From Sphingobium terrigena (GTDB lineage Bacteria; Pseudomonadota; Alphaproteobacteria; Sphingomonadales; Sphingomonadaceae): a stretch of DNA of 64,000 nt. The stretch covers positions 62,001 to 126,000 of the forward strand of contig NZ_QVRA01000006.1 of NCBI RefSeq assembly GCF_003591655.1, read 5' to 3'. This document shows, piece by piece, positions 28,290-37,436 of the stretch. A program made the translations under genes and the position numbers. Numbering within the stretch: position 1 is the stretch's first letter; each line of letters starts with the position of its first letter. Under the pieces are notes generated by a model. That model was not told the DNA's origin. It worked only from the letters and a program-made list of their open reading frames with translations, and did not search any database.

Positions 28290-28357
28290 CCGTTCGTTTC
28301 GAGCGAAGTCGAGAAACCTGCGCGCTACTGTTTCTCGACTTCGCTCGAAACGAACGG
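28290..28357. repeat. Long perfect inverted repeat (TTTCGAGCGAAGTCGAG family)
   Basis: Two 28-base arms, 28290-28317 and 28330-28357, are exact reverse complements with a 12-base loop. Left arm core is CGTTTCGAGCGAAGTCGAG. Located between two convergent genes. Sister elements at 47482-47548 and 60657-60730. Confidence 0.92.
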
Positions 28358-28379
28358 ATCAAGGTAAAGGCATTCCGCT

Positions 28380-30023
28380 TTAGGGTCGCGCCGCCGCGCT
28401 TGCGTCCCGCACCGCCTTGAACTCCGACCCCGGCTTCCATTGCGGCCAGCGGGTCGACGTCGCAAGGTCGCGGCCGATGTCGAGCATCAGCTCCACGTCC
28501 TGCGCTGCCCCATCGAGCTTCCATGTCGCGTCGATCGCGTCGCAGGCCTGATGATAACATTGGCCGGTATAGGCATCGACCCAGGCCTGTCCGGCGACGC
28601 GCCCGCCCTCGACCAGATCGGACGCGCCCGCAATCCCCATCAGCAGCAGCACCGGCACACCCCGCTTGGCCATGGAAAAATGATCAGCGCGGTAGAACAG
28701 CCCGCGCTCAGGCAGGCTTTCGGGCGTCACGACGCGGCCCTGCGCAGCGGCGGCTTTTGCCAGATCATCCTCTAGCGTCCCCTGCCATTTGCCGACCAGG
28801 ATGACATCCTTCGCCTTGCCAGCGGTCTGGAGAATGTCGAGGGTCAGGTTGGCGACGGTCTGGTCGAGCGGCCAGACCGGGTTCTGCGCATAATGTTCGG
28901 ACCCCAGCAATCCCCGCTCCTCGGCGGTCCATGCGGCGAAAAGCACGGACCGGTCGGGTGCCGGACCAGCCTTGAAGGCGCGGGCAATCTCGAACAGGCC
29001 AGCAATCCCCAGCGCGTCGTCATTCGCCCCGGCGCGATAGACACGCCCCTGCGCATCGGGCGCGCCCTTGCCATAGGCGTCCCAATGCGCGCCAAACATC
29101 ACCGTTTCGTCAGGCCGCTTGGTGCCGGGGATGCGGGCGAGGACGTTGGCGCTTTTGACGATGTCCTGCGTCACGGGGAAAGTGGCCGAGAAGCTGGCCC
29201 CCTTCAACTCAACGGCACGAAAGCGCTTCGACCGCGCCTGTTTGAGTAGCACCGCCAAATCCAGACCTGCGCCCGAAAACAGCTTTGCCGCCGCGCTGCC
29301 TTCGATCCAGCCCTGCAATTGAAGGCTGGTCACCTTGTCGGGCGCGCGGACCAGATCATAATTCTCGCCGCCCGGACTGATCACCACATTCCAGCCATAG
29401 CCAGCGCCAGCCGTATCATGGACGATCAGCGCCCCGATCGCCCCGCGTCGCGCCGCTTCCTCGAACTTGTAGGTCCAGCGGCCATAATAGGTCATCGTCC
29501 GACCGCCGAATTTGCCAACTGCATCGTCGCCCTTCACCGCCTCGAAATCCGGGTCGTTGATCAGAAAGACCGCGATCTTGCCCTTGAGGTCCACGCCCTT
29601 GAAATCATCCCAGCCGCGTTCGGGGGCGGAGACGCCATAGCCGACGAACACCAGTGGCGCGGCGCTGATTGCGACCTTGTCCTTGGGCTGGAGGGTGGAG
29701 AGATAGACGTCCTTCCCCGCGTTCCACGGCGTCGCGGCATCGCCCTGTGTCACGCCCAGCGTCTCGGCCTTGCCCAGCCTGGTGTGGAGCAGCGGCACGC
29801 TCTGCACCCACTGCCCATCCGGCCCGCCCGGCTCCAGTCCCAGCGCCTGAAACCGGCCGACCAGATAGCCGATCGTCCGCTCCTCCCCGACCGTGCCGGG
29901 GGCGCGGCCTTCGAACAGGTCGGACGCCAGAACCCGGACTGATTGTTCGAGCTGCTGCGGCGCGACCGTCTGGGCGTGAGCAGGAAGGGCGAGGAGGCTC
30001 AGGGCCAGGAAAGCACGGGTCAT
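28380..30023 (-). CDS. Secreted M28-family zinc aminopeptidase
   Basis: 547 residues with a signal peptide (RAFLALSLLALPAHA, cleavage before QTV). Between residues about 130 and 290 lies a protease-associated insert (GALIVHDTAGAGYGWNV). The M28 metal ligands follow: FGAHWDAYGKG, AGANDDALGIAG, TAEERGLLGSEH, and the late histidine in CYHQACDAIDATW, with GLFYRADHFSMAKRG nearby. Probably a periplasmic or outer-surface aminopeptidase. The start at 30023 is the only one that leaves an intact signal sequence. Next to a GST gene on the same strand, 41 bases apart, without functional link. Confidence 0.92.
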   Translation of the reverse strand: MTRAFLALSLLALPAHAQTVAPQQLEQSVRVLASDLFEGRAPGTVGEERTIGYLVGRFQALGLEPGGPDGQWVQSVPLLHTRLGKAETLGVTQGDAATPWNAGKDVYLSTLQPKDKVAISAAPLVFVGYGVSAPERGWDDFKGVDLKGKIAVFLINDPDFEAVKGDDAVGKFGGRTMTYYGRWTYKFEEAARRGAIGALIVHDTAGAGYGWNVVISPGGENYDLVRAPDKVTSLQLQGWIEGSAAAKLFSGAGLDLAVLLKQARSKRFRAVELKGASFSATFPVTQDIVKSANVLARIPGTKRPDETVMFGAHWDAYGKGAPDAQGRVYRAGANDDALGIAGLFEIARAFKAGPAPDRSVLFAAWTAEERGLLGSEHYAQNPVWPLDQTVANLTLDILQTAGKAKDVILVGKWQGTLEDDLAKAAAAQGRVVTPESLPERGLFYRADHFSMAKRGVPVLLLMGIAGASDLVEGGRVAGQAWVDAYTGQCYHQACDAIDATWKLDGAAQDVELMLDIGRDLATSTRWPQWKPGSEFKAVRDASAAARP

Positions 30024-30064
30024 GACAGGGGCTTAGCCCCTGCCCGGCATCAGGGAAAGCGTAG

Positions 30065-30721
30065 TCAGAATTCGATGTCGAGTTCTTCCACCTCGTCCGG
30101 CTCGACCCGCGCCTCGTCAATCCATTCGCGCATGATGTCCCAGCTGTTGATCGTCCGGCAATAGGCCGCCGCCATCGCCGACACCGGCACGGCATAGGTC
30201 AGGAAGCGTTCGGCCACCGGCGCGAACATGGCGTCGGCGACGGTCGGCTTTTCACCAAACAGCCATGGCCCGCCATAGCTGTCCAGACATTCGGCCCAGA
30301 TCGTTTCGATCCGTTCGATGTCGGGCTTGGCCCCGGAAAAGATCGGAAATTTGGCGTGCCGGACCTTCAGGTTCATCGGCAAGGCGGAGCGGAGATTGGC
30401 AAAGCCTGAATGAATTTCCCCCGACACCGAGCGGCAATGCGCGCGGGCGATGCGGTCAGCGGGATACATGCCCGCGTCGGGATACAGCTCATGCAGATAT
30501 TCGGCAATCGCCAGCGTGTCCCAGACGCTTGCCCCTTCATGCGTCAGGCGCGGCACCAGCACGGAGGGCGAGAGCAGCAACAGCTCAGCGCGATTTTCCG
30601 CGTCGTCCAGCGCGATCAGCTTTTCTTCGACCTTCAGCCCCGCGATGCGACACAGCAACCAACCACGCAGCGACCAGGACGAATAATTTTTACTGGATAG
30701 AGTGAGTTGTGCGACAGCCAT
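30065..30721 (-). CDS. Glutathione S-transferase family protein
   Basis: 218 residues from the ATG at 30721, which follows an excellent ribosome site (GGAGGGAATGTC). The thioredoxin-like N-terminus LTLSSKNYSSWSLRGWLLC has a serine where the activating residue is expected; PSVLVPRLTH contains the cis-proline region, and the C-terminal helical domain has GGPWLFGEKPTVADAMFAP. The final residues are very acidic (DEVEELDIEF). Substrate not assignable. Divergent from phaZ, with 124 AT-richer bases between the two starts. Confidence 0.88.
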   Translation of the reverse strand: MAVAQLTLSSKNYSSWSLRGWLLCRIAGLKVEEKLIALDDAENRAELLLLSPSVLVPRLTHEGASVWDTLAIAEYLHELYPDAGMYPADRIARAHCRSVSGEIHSGFANLRSALPMNLKVRHAKFPIFSGAKPDIERIETIWAECLDSYGGPWLFGEKPTVADAMFAPVAERFLTYAVPVSAMAAAYCRTINSWDIMREWIDEARVEPDEVEELDIEF

Positions 30722-30845
30722 GACATTCCCTCCGGTCAGCCTTAACCTACATTTATGATGATGCGGTGCAACATATAATCCGTGTATAGCGTTGCATAGG
30801 TAAACCGATTCGGATGGACGGATTGAACAAGGCGCGCTTATAATC

Positions 30846-32069
30846 ATGCGAATGCTGTACAGTGGTTATCAGGCGTGGAACGATATGCTGGCGCCGGCAC
30901 GCTTCGGGGCGCAGATTGCGCTCGGAATGCGCGACAAGATGGGGCCGATGGCCGACTGGGCCATGCCGCGGCGCATGTTCGCGCTGATGGATGTGTTCCA
31001 GGGCGCGCGTGTCACGCACAAGCGCCCGGCCTATGCGATCGACACTGTGCGCAGCGGCAATGCCGATGTCACGGTGCGCGAGGAGATTGTCGCCGACCTG
31101 CCCTTTGGCGACCTGCTGCATTTCGTGAAGGATGAGGTAGAGACCGCCCAGCCGCGCGTGCTGGTGGTGGCGCCGATGTCGGGTCATTTCTCCACCTTGC
31201 TGCGCAGCACGGTGATGACCCTGCTCCAGGACCATGACGTCTATATTACCGACTGGAAAAATGCCCGCGACGTGCCGCTGGAGGCCGGGCGCTTCGGGTT
31301 CGAAGATTATGTCGATTATATCATCCAGTTTTTCCAGACGATGGGGCCGGGCGCGCATCTGCTGTCCGTGTGCCAGCCCTGCGTCCCTGCGCTCGCAGCC
31401 GTGGCGGTCATGGCCGAGGATAAAGACCCGGCAACGCCCAAGTCGATGACGCTGATGGGCGGGCCGATCGACACGCGGGTCGCGCCGACCGTTGTGAACG
31501 ACCTGGCCAATGACAAGCCGATCGACTGGTTCGAGAAGAATCTGATCTCCACCGTACCATTCCGCTATGCCGGGCGCGGGCGCGAAGTCTATCCGGGCTT
31601 CCTGCAACTCTCCGCCTTCATGGCGATGAACATGGAACGGCACGGGTCGCAGCATCGCGAACTTTACCAGTTGCTCGCCGACGGCAAGACGGTCGAGGCG
31701 GACAAGATCAAGACCTTCTACGAGGAATATTTCGCGGTCCTGGACATGACCAAGGAATTTTACCTCGAAACCGTCGACCTGGTGTTCCAGCGGACCCTGC
31801 TGGCCAAGGGCGAACTGATGCACCGCGGCCGCCCGGTCAATCCGGGCGCGATCCGCAAGACTGCGCTGCTAACGGTCGAGGGCGAAAAGGACGATGTCTG
31901 CGCCGTGGGCCAGACGGCGGCGGCGCATACGCTCTGCACCGGCCTTCGCCCGCATCTCAAACGCCACCATTTGCAGCCGGGCGTGGGCCATTATGGTGTA
32001 TTTTCGGGTAGCAAATGGGAAAAGCAGGTCTATCCGCAGGTGCGGAACATGATCCTGTCGATGAACTGA
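30846..32069 (+). CDS. phaZ: Intracellular polyhydroxyalkanoate depolymerase
   Basis: Mobilises stored polyhydroxybutyrate granules in the cytoplasm. 407 residues without signal peptide, as expected for the intracellular type I enzyme. The nucleophile is a cysteine (C176) in the lipase-box-like SVCQPC, the signature of this family. RVLVVAPMSGHFSTLLRS is the oxyanion region, DVYITDWKNARDVPL is family-typical, and the catalytic His is in LQPGVGHYGVFSG. ATGs at 30846 and 30852 are both possible. No polymerase or phasin gene is nearby. Confidence 0.92.
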   Translation: MRMLYSGYQAWNDMLAPARFGAQIALGMRDKMGPMADWAMPRRMFALMDVFQGARVTHKRPAYAIDTVRSGNADVTVREEIVADLPFGDLLHFVKDEVETAQPRVLVVAPMSGHFSTLLRSTVMTLLQDHDVYITDWKNARDVPLEAGRFGFEDYVDYIIQFFQTMGPGAHLLSVCQPCVPALAAVAVMAEDKDPATPKSMTLMGGPIDTRVAPTVVNDLANDKPIDWFEKNLISTVPFRYAGRGREVYPGFLQLSAFMAMNMERHGSQHRELYQLLADGKTVEADKIKTFYEEYFAVLDMTKEFYLETVDLVFQRTLLAKGELMHRGRPVNPGAIRKTALLTVEGEKDDVCAVGQTAAAHTLCTGLRPHLKRHHLQPGVGHYGVFSGSKWEKQVYPQVRNMILSMN

Positions 32070-32099
32070 CCATCCCGGTTACGGGGCGGCGGCTGCGCC

Positions 32100-33623
32100 T
32101 TACCCCTTGTCCTCCGCGCCGATCGTGTCGAGATGCATCAGCCGCTTGATCATGGGCGACACCAGCAGCACCAGCACGCCCACACCCATCGAAAACCAGC
32201 CGATGCGGGTATAGACGCCCAGCACCTGGGCCACACCGTCCGCGTCCCCGCTACCGGTCGCGCGGGCGATCAGGCCAGCGATGAAATTGCCCGCTGCCAT
32301 CGCCAGGAACCATGTCCCCATCACCAGCCCGACCATGTTAGGCACCGACAGCCGCGTCATCGCCGACAGGCCAACCGGGGAGAAGCACAGCTCCGCCATG
32401 GTGTGGAACAGGTAGATGAGGATGACGAACAGCAACGGCGTCAAATCCTCCCCCGCCATCGCCGCGCCCGCGACCAGCACCAGAAAGCCAGCCCCGCACA
32501 GGATCAGACCGATGCCGAATTTGGCAGGCGAGGACGGCTCCAGGCGGCGCTTGTCAAGGAAGGTCCAAAGGATAGCGAACATCGGCGCCAGCAGGATGAT
32601 GAAGATGGAATTGACCGACTGGAACATGGAAGCGGGAACATCCCAGCCCAGCACGGTGCGGTCGACATTGCGGTCGGTGAAGATGTTGAGCGACGATCCG
32701 GTCTGTTCAAACAGGCCCCAGAACAGTGGGTTGAGCGCGATCAGGAAAAGGGCGGCGAACATACGGTCGCGGTCAACCTTGGCCAGCGTGCCGAGCGTGC
32801 GCCATACGATGTAAATCACCGTCAGCGCCGCGAAGGCCAGCAAGGCATAGCCCAGCAATTCGGCATAGCGAATGACGAACCAGATCGCGACGACGCCCAA
32901 AATCGCGCCCAGATAGATGGTCCATTCCTGACTGACGCCCGCCACGGCTGGCGCGCGCAGCTGTTGCGGCGCGGGCGGCTCGCCCTTCCCCAGCAGCCAG
33001 GGGGTCAGCCAGACGAACATCACAAGGCCCAGCAACATGCCGACCCCCGCCGCGCCAAAGCCCCAGCCCCAGCCCATCGTCTCGCCCAGCAGGCCGCAGA
33101 CCAGCGGACCGATCGCCCCGCCCGCATTGATCCCCATGTAGAAGATGGAGAAGGCCGGATCGCGCCGCGCATCATCACGCGGATACAGCTCGCCCACCAG
33201 CACCGAGATATTGGCTTTCAGGAACCCCGTGCCAACGATAATGCTGGCCAGCGCCAGATAGAAACCGTTGAGATAGACGGGGTCCTGCCCCCCCGGCCCC
33301 TCCGTCACCGCGATCAGGAAATGGCCGAACGCAATGAACAGCCCGCCCGCCAGCACCGCCTTGCGCGGACCCAGGAACCGGTCGGCCAGATAGCCGCCGA
33401 TGACCGGGGTGATATAGACCAGCGAGGTATAGGCTCCGTAGAGCAGATAGGCCTTGTCCTCGCCAAACAGGAAATGTTTGGTGAGGTAGAAGATCAGGAT
33501 CGCGCGCATCCCATAATAGGAAAAACGCTCCCACATCTCTGCGAAAAACAGCAGGAACAGCCCGCGCGGATGGCCAAGCCAGGTCTTGCCCGCTGCCGCC
33601 GCGCCAGAAATTGAGGTCGCCAT
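32100..33623 (-). CDS. POT-family proton-dependent oligopeptide transporter
   Basis: 507-residue inner-membrane symporter for di- or tripeptides, with 12 to 14 hydrophobic helices. The E..ERF.YY proton-coupling motif is present (EMWERFSYYGMRA), as is the PTR2 signature FSIFYMGINAGGAIGPL, and a late helix carries FSPVGLSAMTRLSVP. Ends near the phaZ stop (convergent, 30 bases). The nitroreductase gene on the other strand is divergent. Sphingomonads use such transporters for peptide nutrition; several peptidases in this window could supply substrate. Confidence 0.93.
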   Translation of the reverse strand: MATSISGAAAAGKTWLGHPRGLFLLFFAEMWERFSYYGMRAILIFYLTKHFLFGEDKAYLLYGAYTSLVYITPVIGGYLADRFLGPRKAVLAGGLFIAFGHFLIAVTEGPGGQDPVYLNGFYLALASIIVGTGFLKANISVLVGELYPRDDARRDPAFSIFYMGINAGGAIGPLVCGLLGETMGWGWGFGAAGVGMLLGLVMFVWLTPWLLGKGEPPAPQQLRAPAVAGVSQEWTIYLGAILGVVAIWFVIRYAELLGYALLAFAALTVIYIVWRTLGTLAKVDRDRMFAALFLIALNPLFWGLFEQTGSSLNIFTDRNVDRTVLGWDVPASMFQSVNSIFIILLAPMFAILWTFLDKRRLEPSSPAKFGIGLILCGAGFLVLVAGAAMAGEDLTPLLFVILIYLFHTMAELCFSPVGLSAMTRLSVPNMVGLVMGTWFLAMAAGNFIAGLIARATGSGDADGVAQVLGVYTRIGWFSMGVGVLVLLVSPMIKRLMHLDTIGAEDKG

Positions 33624-33760
33624 CAGCTACCCTTGTCTTTTATGTGTGCCGGTCCGCCGAACGGGGACCAGAGGATAGCGCGAGACTAGAGGCAAAATCG
33701 CATCTGTCAAAAGCGCAGGCAGCCCTTGCGTCAAAGCGGGTGCCGCGCCATCTGGACGCG

Positions 33761-34339
33761 ATGTTCAATGATCGCTCTTCCCCGCTCGCCCTGCTCCAGA
33801 CCCGCCGTTCGGGCAAACCGCGCGACCTGATCGCGCCCGGCCCGGATGACGCGCAATTGCGCCAGATATTGGAGGTAGCGATCCGCACGCCCGACCATGG
33901 CAAGCTGGCCCCGTGGCGCTTCGTGGTCGTGCCGCTGGAGAAGCGCGCAGCCTTCGCCGATCTCCTCGAAACCGCCTATCGCGCCGAAAAGCCCGATGCA
34001 GGACGGTTGGAGATTGAGGCGATGCACCAGTTTGCGCATCAGGCACCGACATTGGTGGTGGCCCTGTCCGCGCCGGTCACGGGCAGCAAGATACCGGTCT
34101 GGGAACAGATATTATCGGTTGGCGCGGCGATCATGAATTTGCTCAACGCGACCCATGCGCTGGGCTTTGCCGGGGGCTGGCTGACCGGGTGGCCGACCTA
34201 TAACCAGGATGTGCGCGCGGCCTTTGGCGCGGAAGGCGAAAGCATCGCCGGCTTCGTCTTTATCGGCACGCCGGGCAAGCCGCAGGAGGAGCGCCCCCGG
34301 CCAGATTATGACGCCGTCATATCCGTTTGGGACAGATAG
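33761..34339 (+). CDS. Nitroreductase family protein
   Basis: 192 residues from the ATG at 33761. FMN-dependent NAD(P)H oxidoreductase fold: LLQTRRSGKPRDL near the N-terminus binds FMN phosphate, IRTPDHGKLAPWRFVVV is the YdjA/TM-like substrate and FMN region, and SVGAAIMNLLNATHALGFAG with GGWLTGWPTY forms the dimer interface. The small size and HGKLAPWRF pattern resemble E. coli YdjA. Longer readings upstream overlap the start of the POT transporter and are not needed. Followed by a GntR regulator 72 bases later. Confidence 0.88.
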   Translation: MFNDRSSPLALLQTRRSGKPRDLIAPGPDDAQLRQILEVAIRTPDHGKLAPWRFVVVPLEKRAAFADLLETAYRAEKPDAGRLEIEAMHQFAHQAPTLVVALSAPVTGSKIPVWEQILSVGAAIMNLLNATHALGFAGGWLTGWPTYNQDVRAAFGAEGESIAGFVFIGTPGKPQEERPRPDYDAVISVWDR

Positions 34340-34411
34340 TTACGCAATCGACCCGATCCAGCGCAAGCAACTGCCTTGCGCGCATCGCTGTGTTATGGCA
34401 CTGATGCAGTC

Positions 34412-34756
34412 ATGGCCGACGATTCCAAACCCGTCTATCTCCGCCTGCGAGAGATTATTGCTGCGTCCATTTTGGACGGTGCGTTTAGCGATGGCGACAT
34501 GCTGCCATCGGTGCGCGCCTTTGCCGCGCAACAGGGCGCCAACCCGCTGACGGTGGCCAAGGCCTATCAAAGCTTTCAGGATGACGGGCTGGTCGTGGTG
34601 AAACGCGGCGTCGGCATGTTCGTCGCCGATGGCGCAACCCGCCGCCTGCGTGTGGCGGAACGGGAGCATTTTCTGGAAACCGTCTGGCCCCCGGTCGCGG
34701 CGCAGATCCGGCGGCTGGGCCTGCGGGTCGAGGAACTGGACGCGCAGAAGGCCTGA
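34412..34756 (+). CDS. GntR-family (YtrA-like) transcriptional regulator
   Basis: 114 residues from the ATG at 34412. Consists of the GntR winged helix (VYLRLREIIAASILDGAF, MLPSVRAFAAQQGANPLTVA, YQSFQDDGLVVVKRGVGMFV) and a short helical tail of about 40 residues, the YtrA subtype without a ligand domain. YtrA regulators usually control neighbouring transporters; here the next gene, 40 bases downstream, is a LysE-type exporter, so regulation of that gene is plausible but not shown. No operator identified. Confidence 0.87.
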   Translation: MADDSKPVYLRLREIIAASILDGAFSDGDMLPSVRAFAAQQGANPLTVAKAYQSFQDDGLVVVKRGVGMFVADGATRRLRVAEREHFLETVWPPVAAQIRRLGLRVEELDAQKA

Positions 34757-34796
34757 GTGACGCACCCGGCATGGCCTTCATGACCAAAGCCCGCTG

Positions 34797-35405
34797 ATGG
34801 ACTGGATGGGCTTTGCCCTGACCGTGCTGGTCATCGAACTGACGCCGGGACCGAACATGGCGTGGCTCGCCATGCTGGCCGCGACGCGGGGACGGCGAAT
34901 GGGGCTGGCGGCTGCGCTGGGCACGACGCTGGGTCTGGCGATCAACGGGCTGCTGGCGGCAGCGGGGCTGGCCGTCATCCTGTCCACGACACCCTGGTTA
35001 TGGACGATGCTGCGCTGGGCCGGGGCAGCATTGATGCTCTGGCTGGCGGCCGATGCGTGGCGAGACGCTGCGCCCTCCAGCCCGACCGCGCGGCAACAGG
35101 CCGGTCTCGCTCGTCAGTTCGCAACCGGCGCAATGATCAACCTTTTGAATCCAAAGGCATTTCTCTTTTATGTACTGATCGCCCCGCCCTTCCTGCCCGA
35201 TGGCAAGCTGACTTTCCCGATCGCCATGATGTTGACCATGATCAGTGTCAGCATTGCCACGGCTATCCACATCGTCATCATCCTGCTGGGCGCGGGCGCG
35301 CATCGCTGGCTGGGCGATCCTGCGCGGACCCGGCTGGTCCGCAGGATTATGGCTGTGGGATTGGTCGGCGTGGCAGGCTGGTTCCTGCTGTCCACGGGCC
35401 TATAG
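34797..35405 (+). CDS. LysE-family amino acid exporter
   Basis: 202-residue inner-membrane protein with about six helices. The conserved LysE/RhtB motif is near the N-terminus (ELTPGPNMAWLAMLAATRGR, then GLAAALGTTLGLAINGLLAA); the ATGAMINLLNPKAFLFYVLIAP segment in the middle is also typical. Substrate is unknown. The start at 34797 gives the expected N-terminus. Its stop overlaps the stop of prsT on the other strand by 6 bases. Confidence 0.9.
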   Translation: MDWMGFALTVLVIELTPGPNMAWLAMLAATRGRRMGLAAALGTTLGLAINGLLAAAGLAVILSTTPWLWTMLRWAGAALMLWLAADAWRDAAPSSPTARQQAGLARQFATGAMINLLNPKAFLFYVLIAPPFLPDGKLTFPIAMMLTMISVSIATAIHIVIILLGAGAHRWLGDPARTRLVRRIMAVGLVGVAGWFLLSTGL

Positions 35406-37436
35406 CGCCGCCAGCGCGTCCACCGCTTCCTGCCGTCCGGTAAAATTCATCGCCGCGGCCCGACCCAGCGCCAGCTTCGCCTCGCCCTTGCGCCCGGCGG
35501 CGGCATAGGCCTGCCCCAGATGGAGTTGCAGCACGGGATGCCCCGGTGCAAGCGCCACCGCCTTTTCCAGCAGATTGACCGCTGCCGGTCCCTTCTCTCC
35601 GGTCCGCAATAGCGTCCAGCCATAGATGTCGGCTGTCATCGGGTTGGCGGGCATCAGGCGATAGGCGTGGGCGGCATAGGCGCGCGCGGCAGCGGGATCG
35701 CCGGTTTCCAGCGCGGCACGGGCGAGGTCGGCCATCAGCACCGCGTCGCCATCCCCGGTCTGCGCCCGCACCGCCTGCAACAGGCGCAGCGCGGCGCGCC
35801 AGTCCTGCCGCTGCATCGCGATCGCGGCGGCCAGGCGCTGGGCTTCGGCGTCATTGGGGTGCTGGGTCAGGAACAATTGCACGACCTGTGCCGCCCGCAC
35901 GGCATTGCCTGCCTGCCCCCAGGCGGCCGCAAGGCGCATGGCAGCGGCGCGATCGAAACGGATATTGGCGGCGGCCTCATAAGCGCGCGCGGCGTCGGCG
36001 GGGCGACCCGCAGCGCCAAGCGCATCGCCCGCAATCAGCCAGGCATCGGGCGCACCCGGATTGGCGCGGCGGAGCGCCTCAGCGCGGGTGAGGGCGTCAC
36101 CGGTACGGCCACTGCTGAGCAGGGCGCGGATATAGGGAATATTGTCGCGCGCGGTCGCGGCATTGGCGGGCGGCGGCCCATCGGCCAGCATCGCATCGCG
36201 CGGACTGGCGAAGGGATCGGCAGCGGCACGCACCGGCCAGGCGGCACGGGCGAGCATGTCGGCGGCCATCGCCCGATTGCCCAACCCCTCCTGCGCGCGG
36301 GCGGCCAGCGTCAGCACATAGGGATCGGCGTCGCGCTGGGCGACGACCGGGGCCAGCAGCGTCGCCGCACCGGCATAATCGCCGGTCAGATATTGCGCCC
36401 GCGCCAGCAGGGTGCGGGCGGTGCGATTGTCGGGCTGGGCCGCGACCAGCGGGGCCAGCGCTTGCGCGGCCAAAACGGCATTGCCCTCCTGCAAATTCAG
36501 CACGCCGCGCAGCAGCCGAGTCGCCGGTTCATCGTCCAGCCGCCCCTGCGTGCGATCGAGCAACGTGCGGGCCAGATCAGCCTTGCCCGCGCGGGCCGCC
36601 ATCACTGCCTGCATCATCCACGCCCGCGCATTGGCGGGTTCTAGCGCCAATATGCGGCGAGTGAGGCTCAGCATCGCGCCCGCCGATCCGGCATCGGCCA
36701 GCGTCGCGGCATATTGCTCCATCGTCGGGATCGAATCGGGGCGAACCGCCAGCGCACGGTCGAACCAGGGCAGCGATGCGGTCAGGCCATATTGGGCGCG
36801 GGTCAGTTCACCGCGCAGCGTCAGCGCCTTGGCATCGGCAGGGTTCAAAGCAACGGCCCGGTCAGCCGCAGCAATCGCCCCCGCCTGATCACCGGTCGTC
36901 AGCCGGAAGCGGCCAAGCTCAACCCAATTTTCCGCATCATTCGGCGCGATCGACAGAGCGCTGGCCAGCGCATTTTGCGCCGCGCGCATATCCCCCTGCG
37001 CCATGGCAGCCCGCGCTGCAACCCGCGCAACTATGTCCATGTCAGTGTCGGGAACATCAGACGCGCGCGCTTCCCTGAGCGCAGCAACGGCATCCCCCTG
37101 CAACAACAGCGCCTGCGCCATGACCGCGCGGGTCTGCGACGGCGGCGCGCCCAAAGCCCGCGCGCGCTCCGCTTCTGCCTGCGCCCCCGCGCCATCGCCC
37201 AGTTCCACCAGCGCCCGCGCCTGCGCCTCCCGCGCCACCACGGATCGCGGCGCGCCCTTGATCGCGTTCATCAGCTCGATCCGCGCCGTGCGGGCGTCCC
37301 CCTTATCGAGCGCTGCCAACCCGCGTGCCAGCGCAGCGCTGCCATCGCGCTCATGCGCGCGCCATTGCCACAGGCCCGCCACGCCCAGCAGCAGGACGAC
37401 GATTCCAGCGATCAGAAGGATGCGGGTCCGGCTCAT
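35400..37436 (-). CDS. prsT: TPR-repeat protein of the PEP-CTERM system (PrsT-like)
   Basis: 678 residues, anchored by one N-terminal helix (RILLIAGIVVLLLGVAGLW) and otherwise built from about 15 tetratricopeptide-like repeats (for example DAENWVELGRFRLTTGDQAG and NAKALTL-type helices). Its start overlaps the prsR stop as ATGA. In XrtA/PEP-CTERM loci the gene after PrsK-PrsR encodes the TPR protein PrsT, a large (about 900-residue) lipoprotein; this one is shorter and lacks a lipobox, so the symbol is by position and architecture. It may scaffold exopolysaccharide assembly. Unlike classical PrsT it could be a diverged member. Confidence 0.75.
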   Translation of the reverse strand: MSRTRILLIAGIVVLLLGVAGLWQWRAHERDGSAALARGLAALDKGDARTARIELMNAIKGAPRSVVAREAQARALVELGDGAGAQAEAERARALGAPPSQTRAVMAQALLLQGDAVAALREARASDVPDTDMDIVARVAARAAMAQGDMRAAQNALASALSIAPNDAENWVELGRFRLTTGDQAGAIAAADRAVALNPADAKALTLRGELTRAQYGLTASLPWFDRALAVRPDSIPTMEQYAATLADAGSAGAMLSLTRRILALEPANARAWMMQAVMAARAGKADLARTLLDRTQGRLDDEPATRLLRGVLNLQEGNAVLAAQALAPLVAAQPDNRTARTLLARAQYLTGDYAGAATLLAPVVAQRDADPYVLTLAARAQEGLGNRAMAADMLARAAWPVRAAADPFASPRDAMLADGPPPANAATARDNIPYIRALLSSGRTGDALTRAEALRRANPGAPDAWLIAGDALGAAGRPADAARAYEAAANIRFDRAAAMRLAAAWGQAGNAVRAAQVVQLFLTQHPNDAEAQRLAAAIAMQRQDWRAALRLLQAVRAQTGDGDAVLMADLARAALETGDPAAARAYAAHAYRLMPANPMTADIYGWTLLRTGEKGPAAVNLLEKAVALAPGHPVLQLHLGQAYAAAGRKGEAKLALGRAAAMNFTGRQEAVDALAAL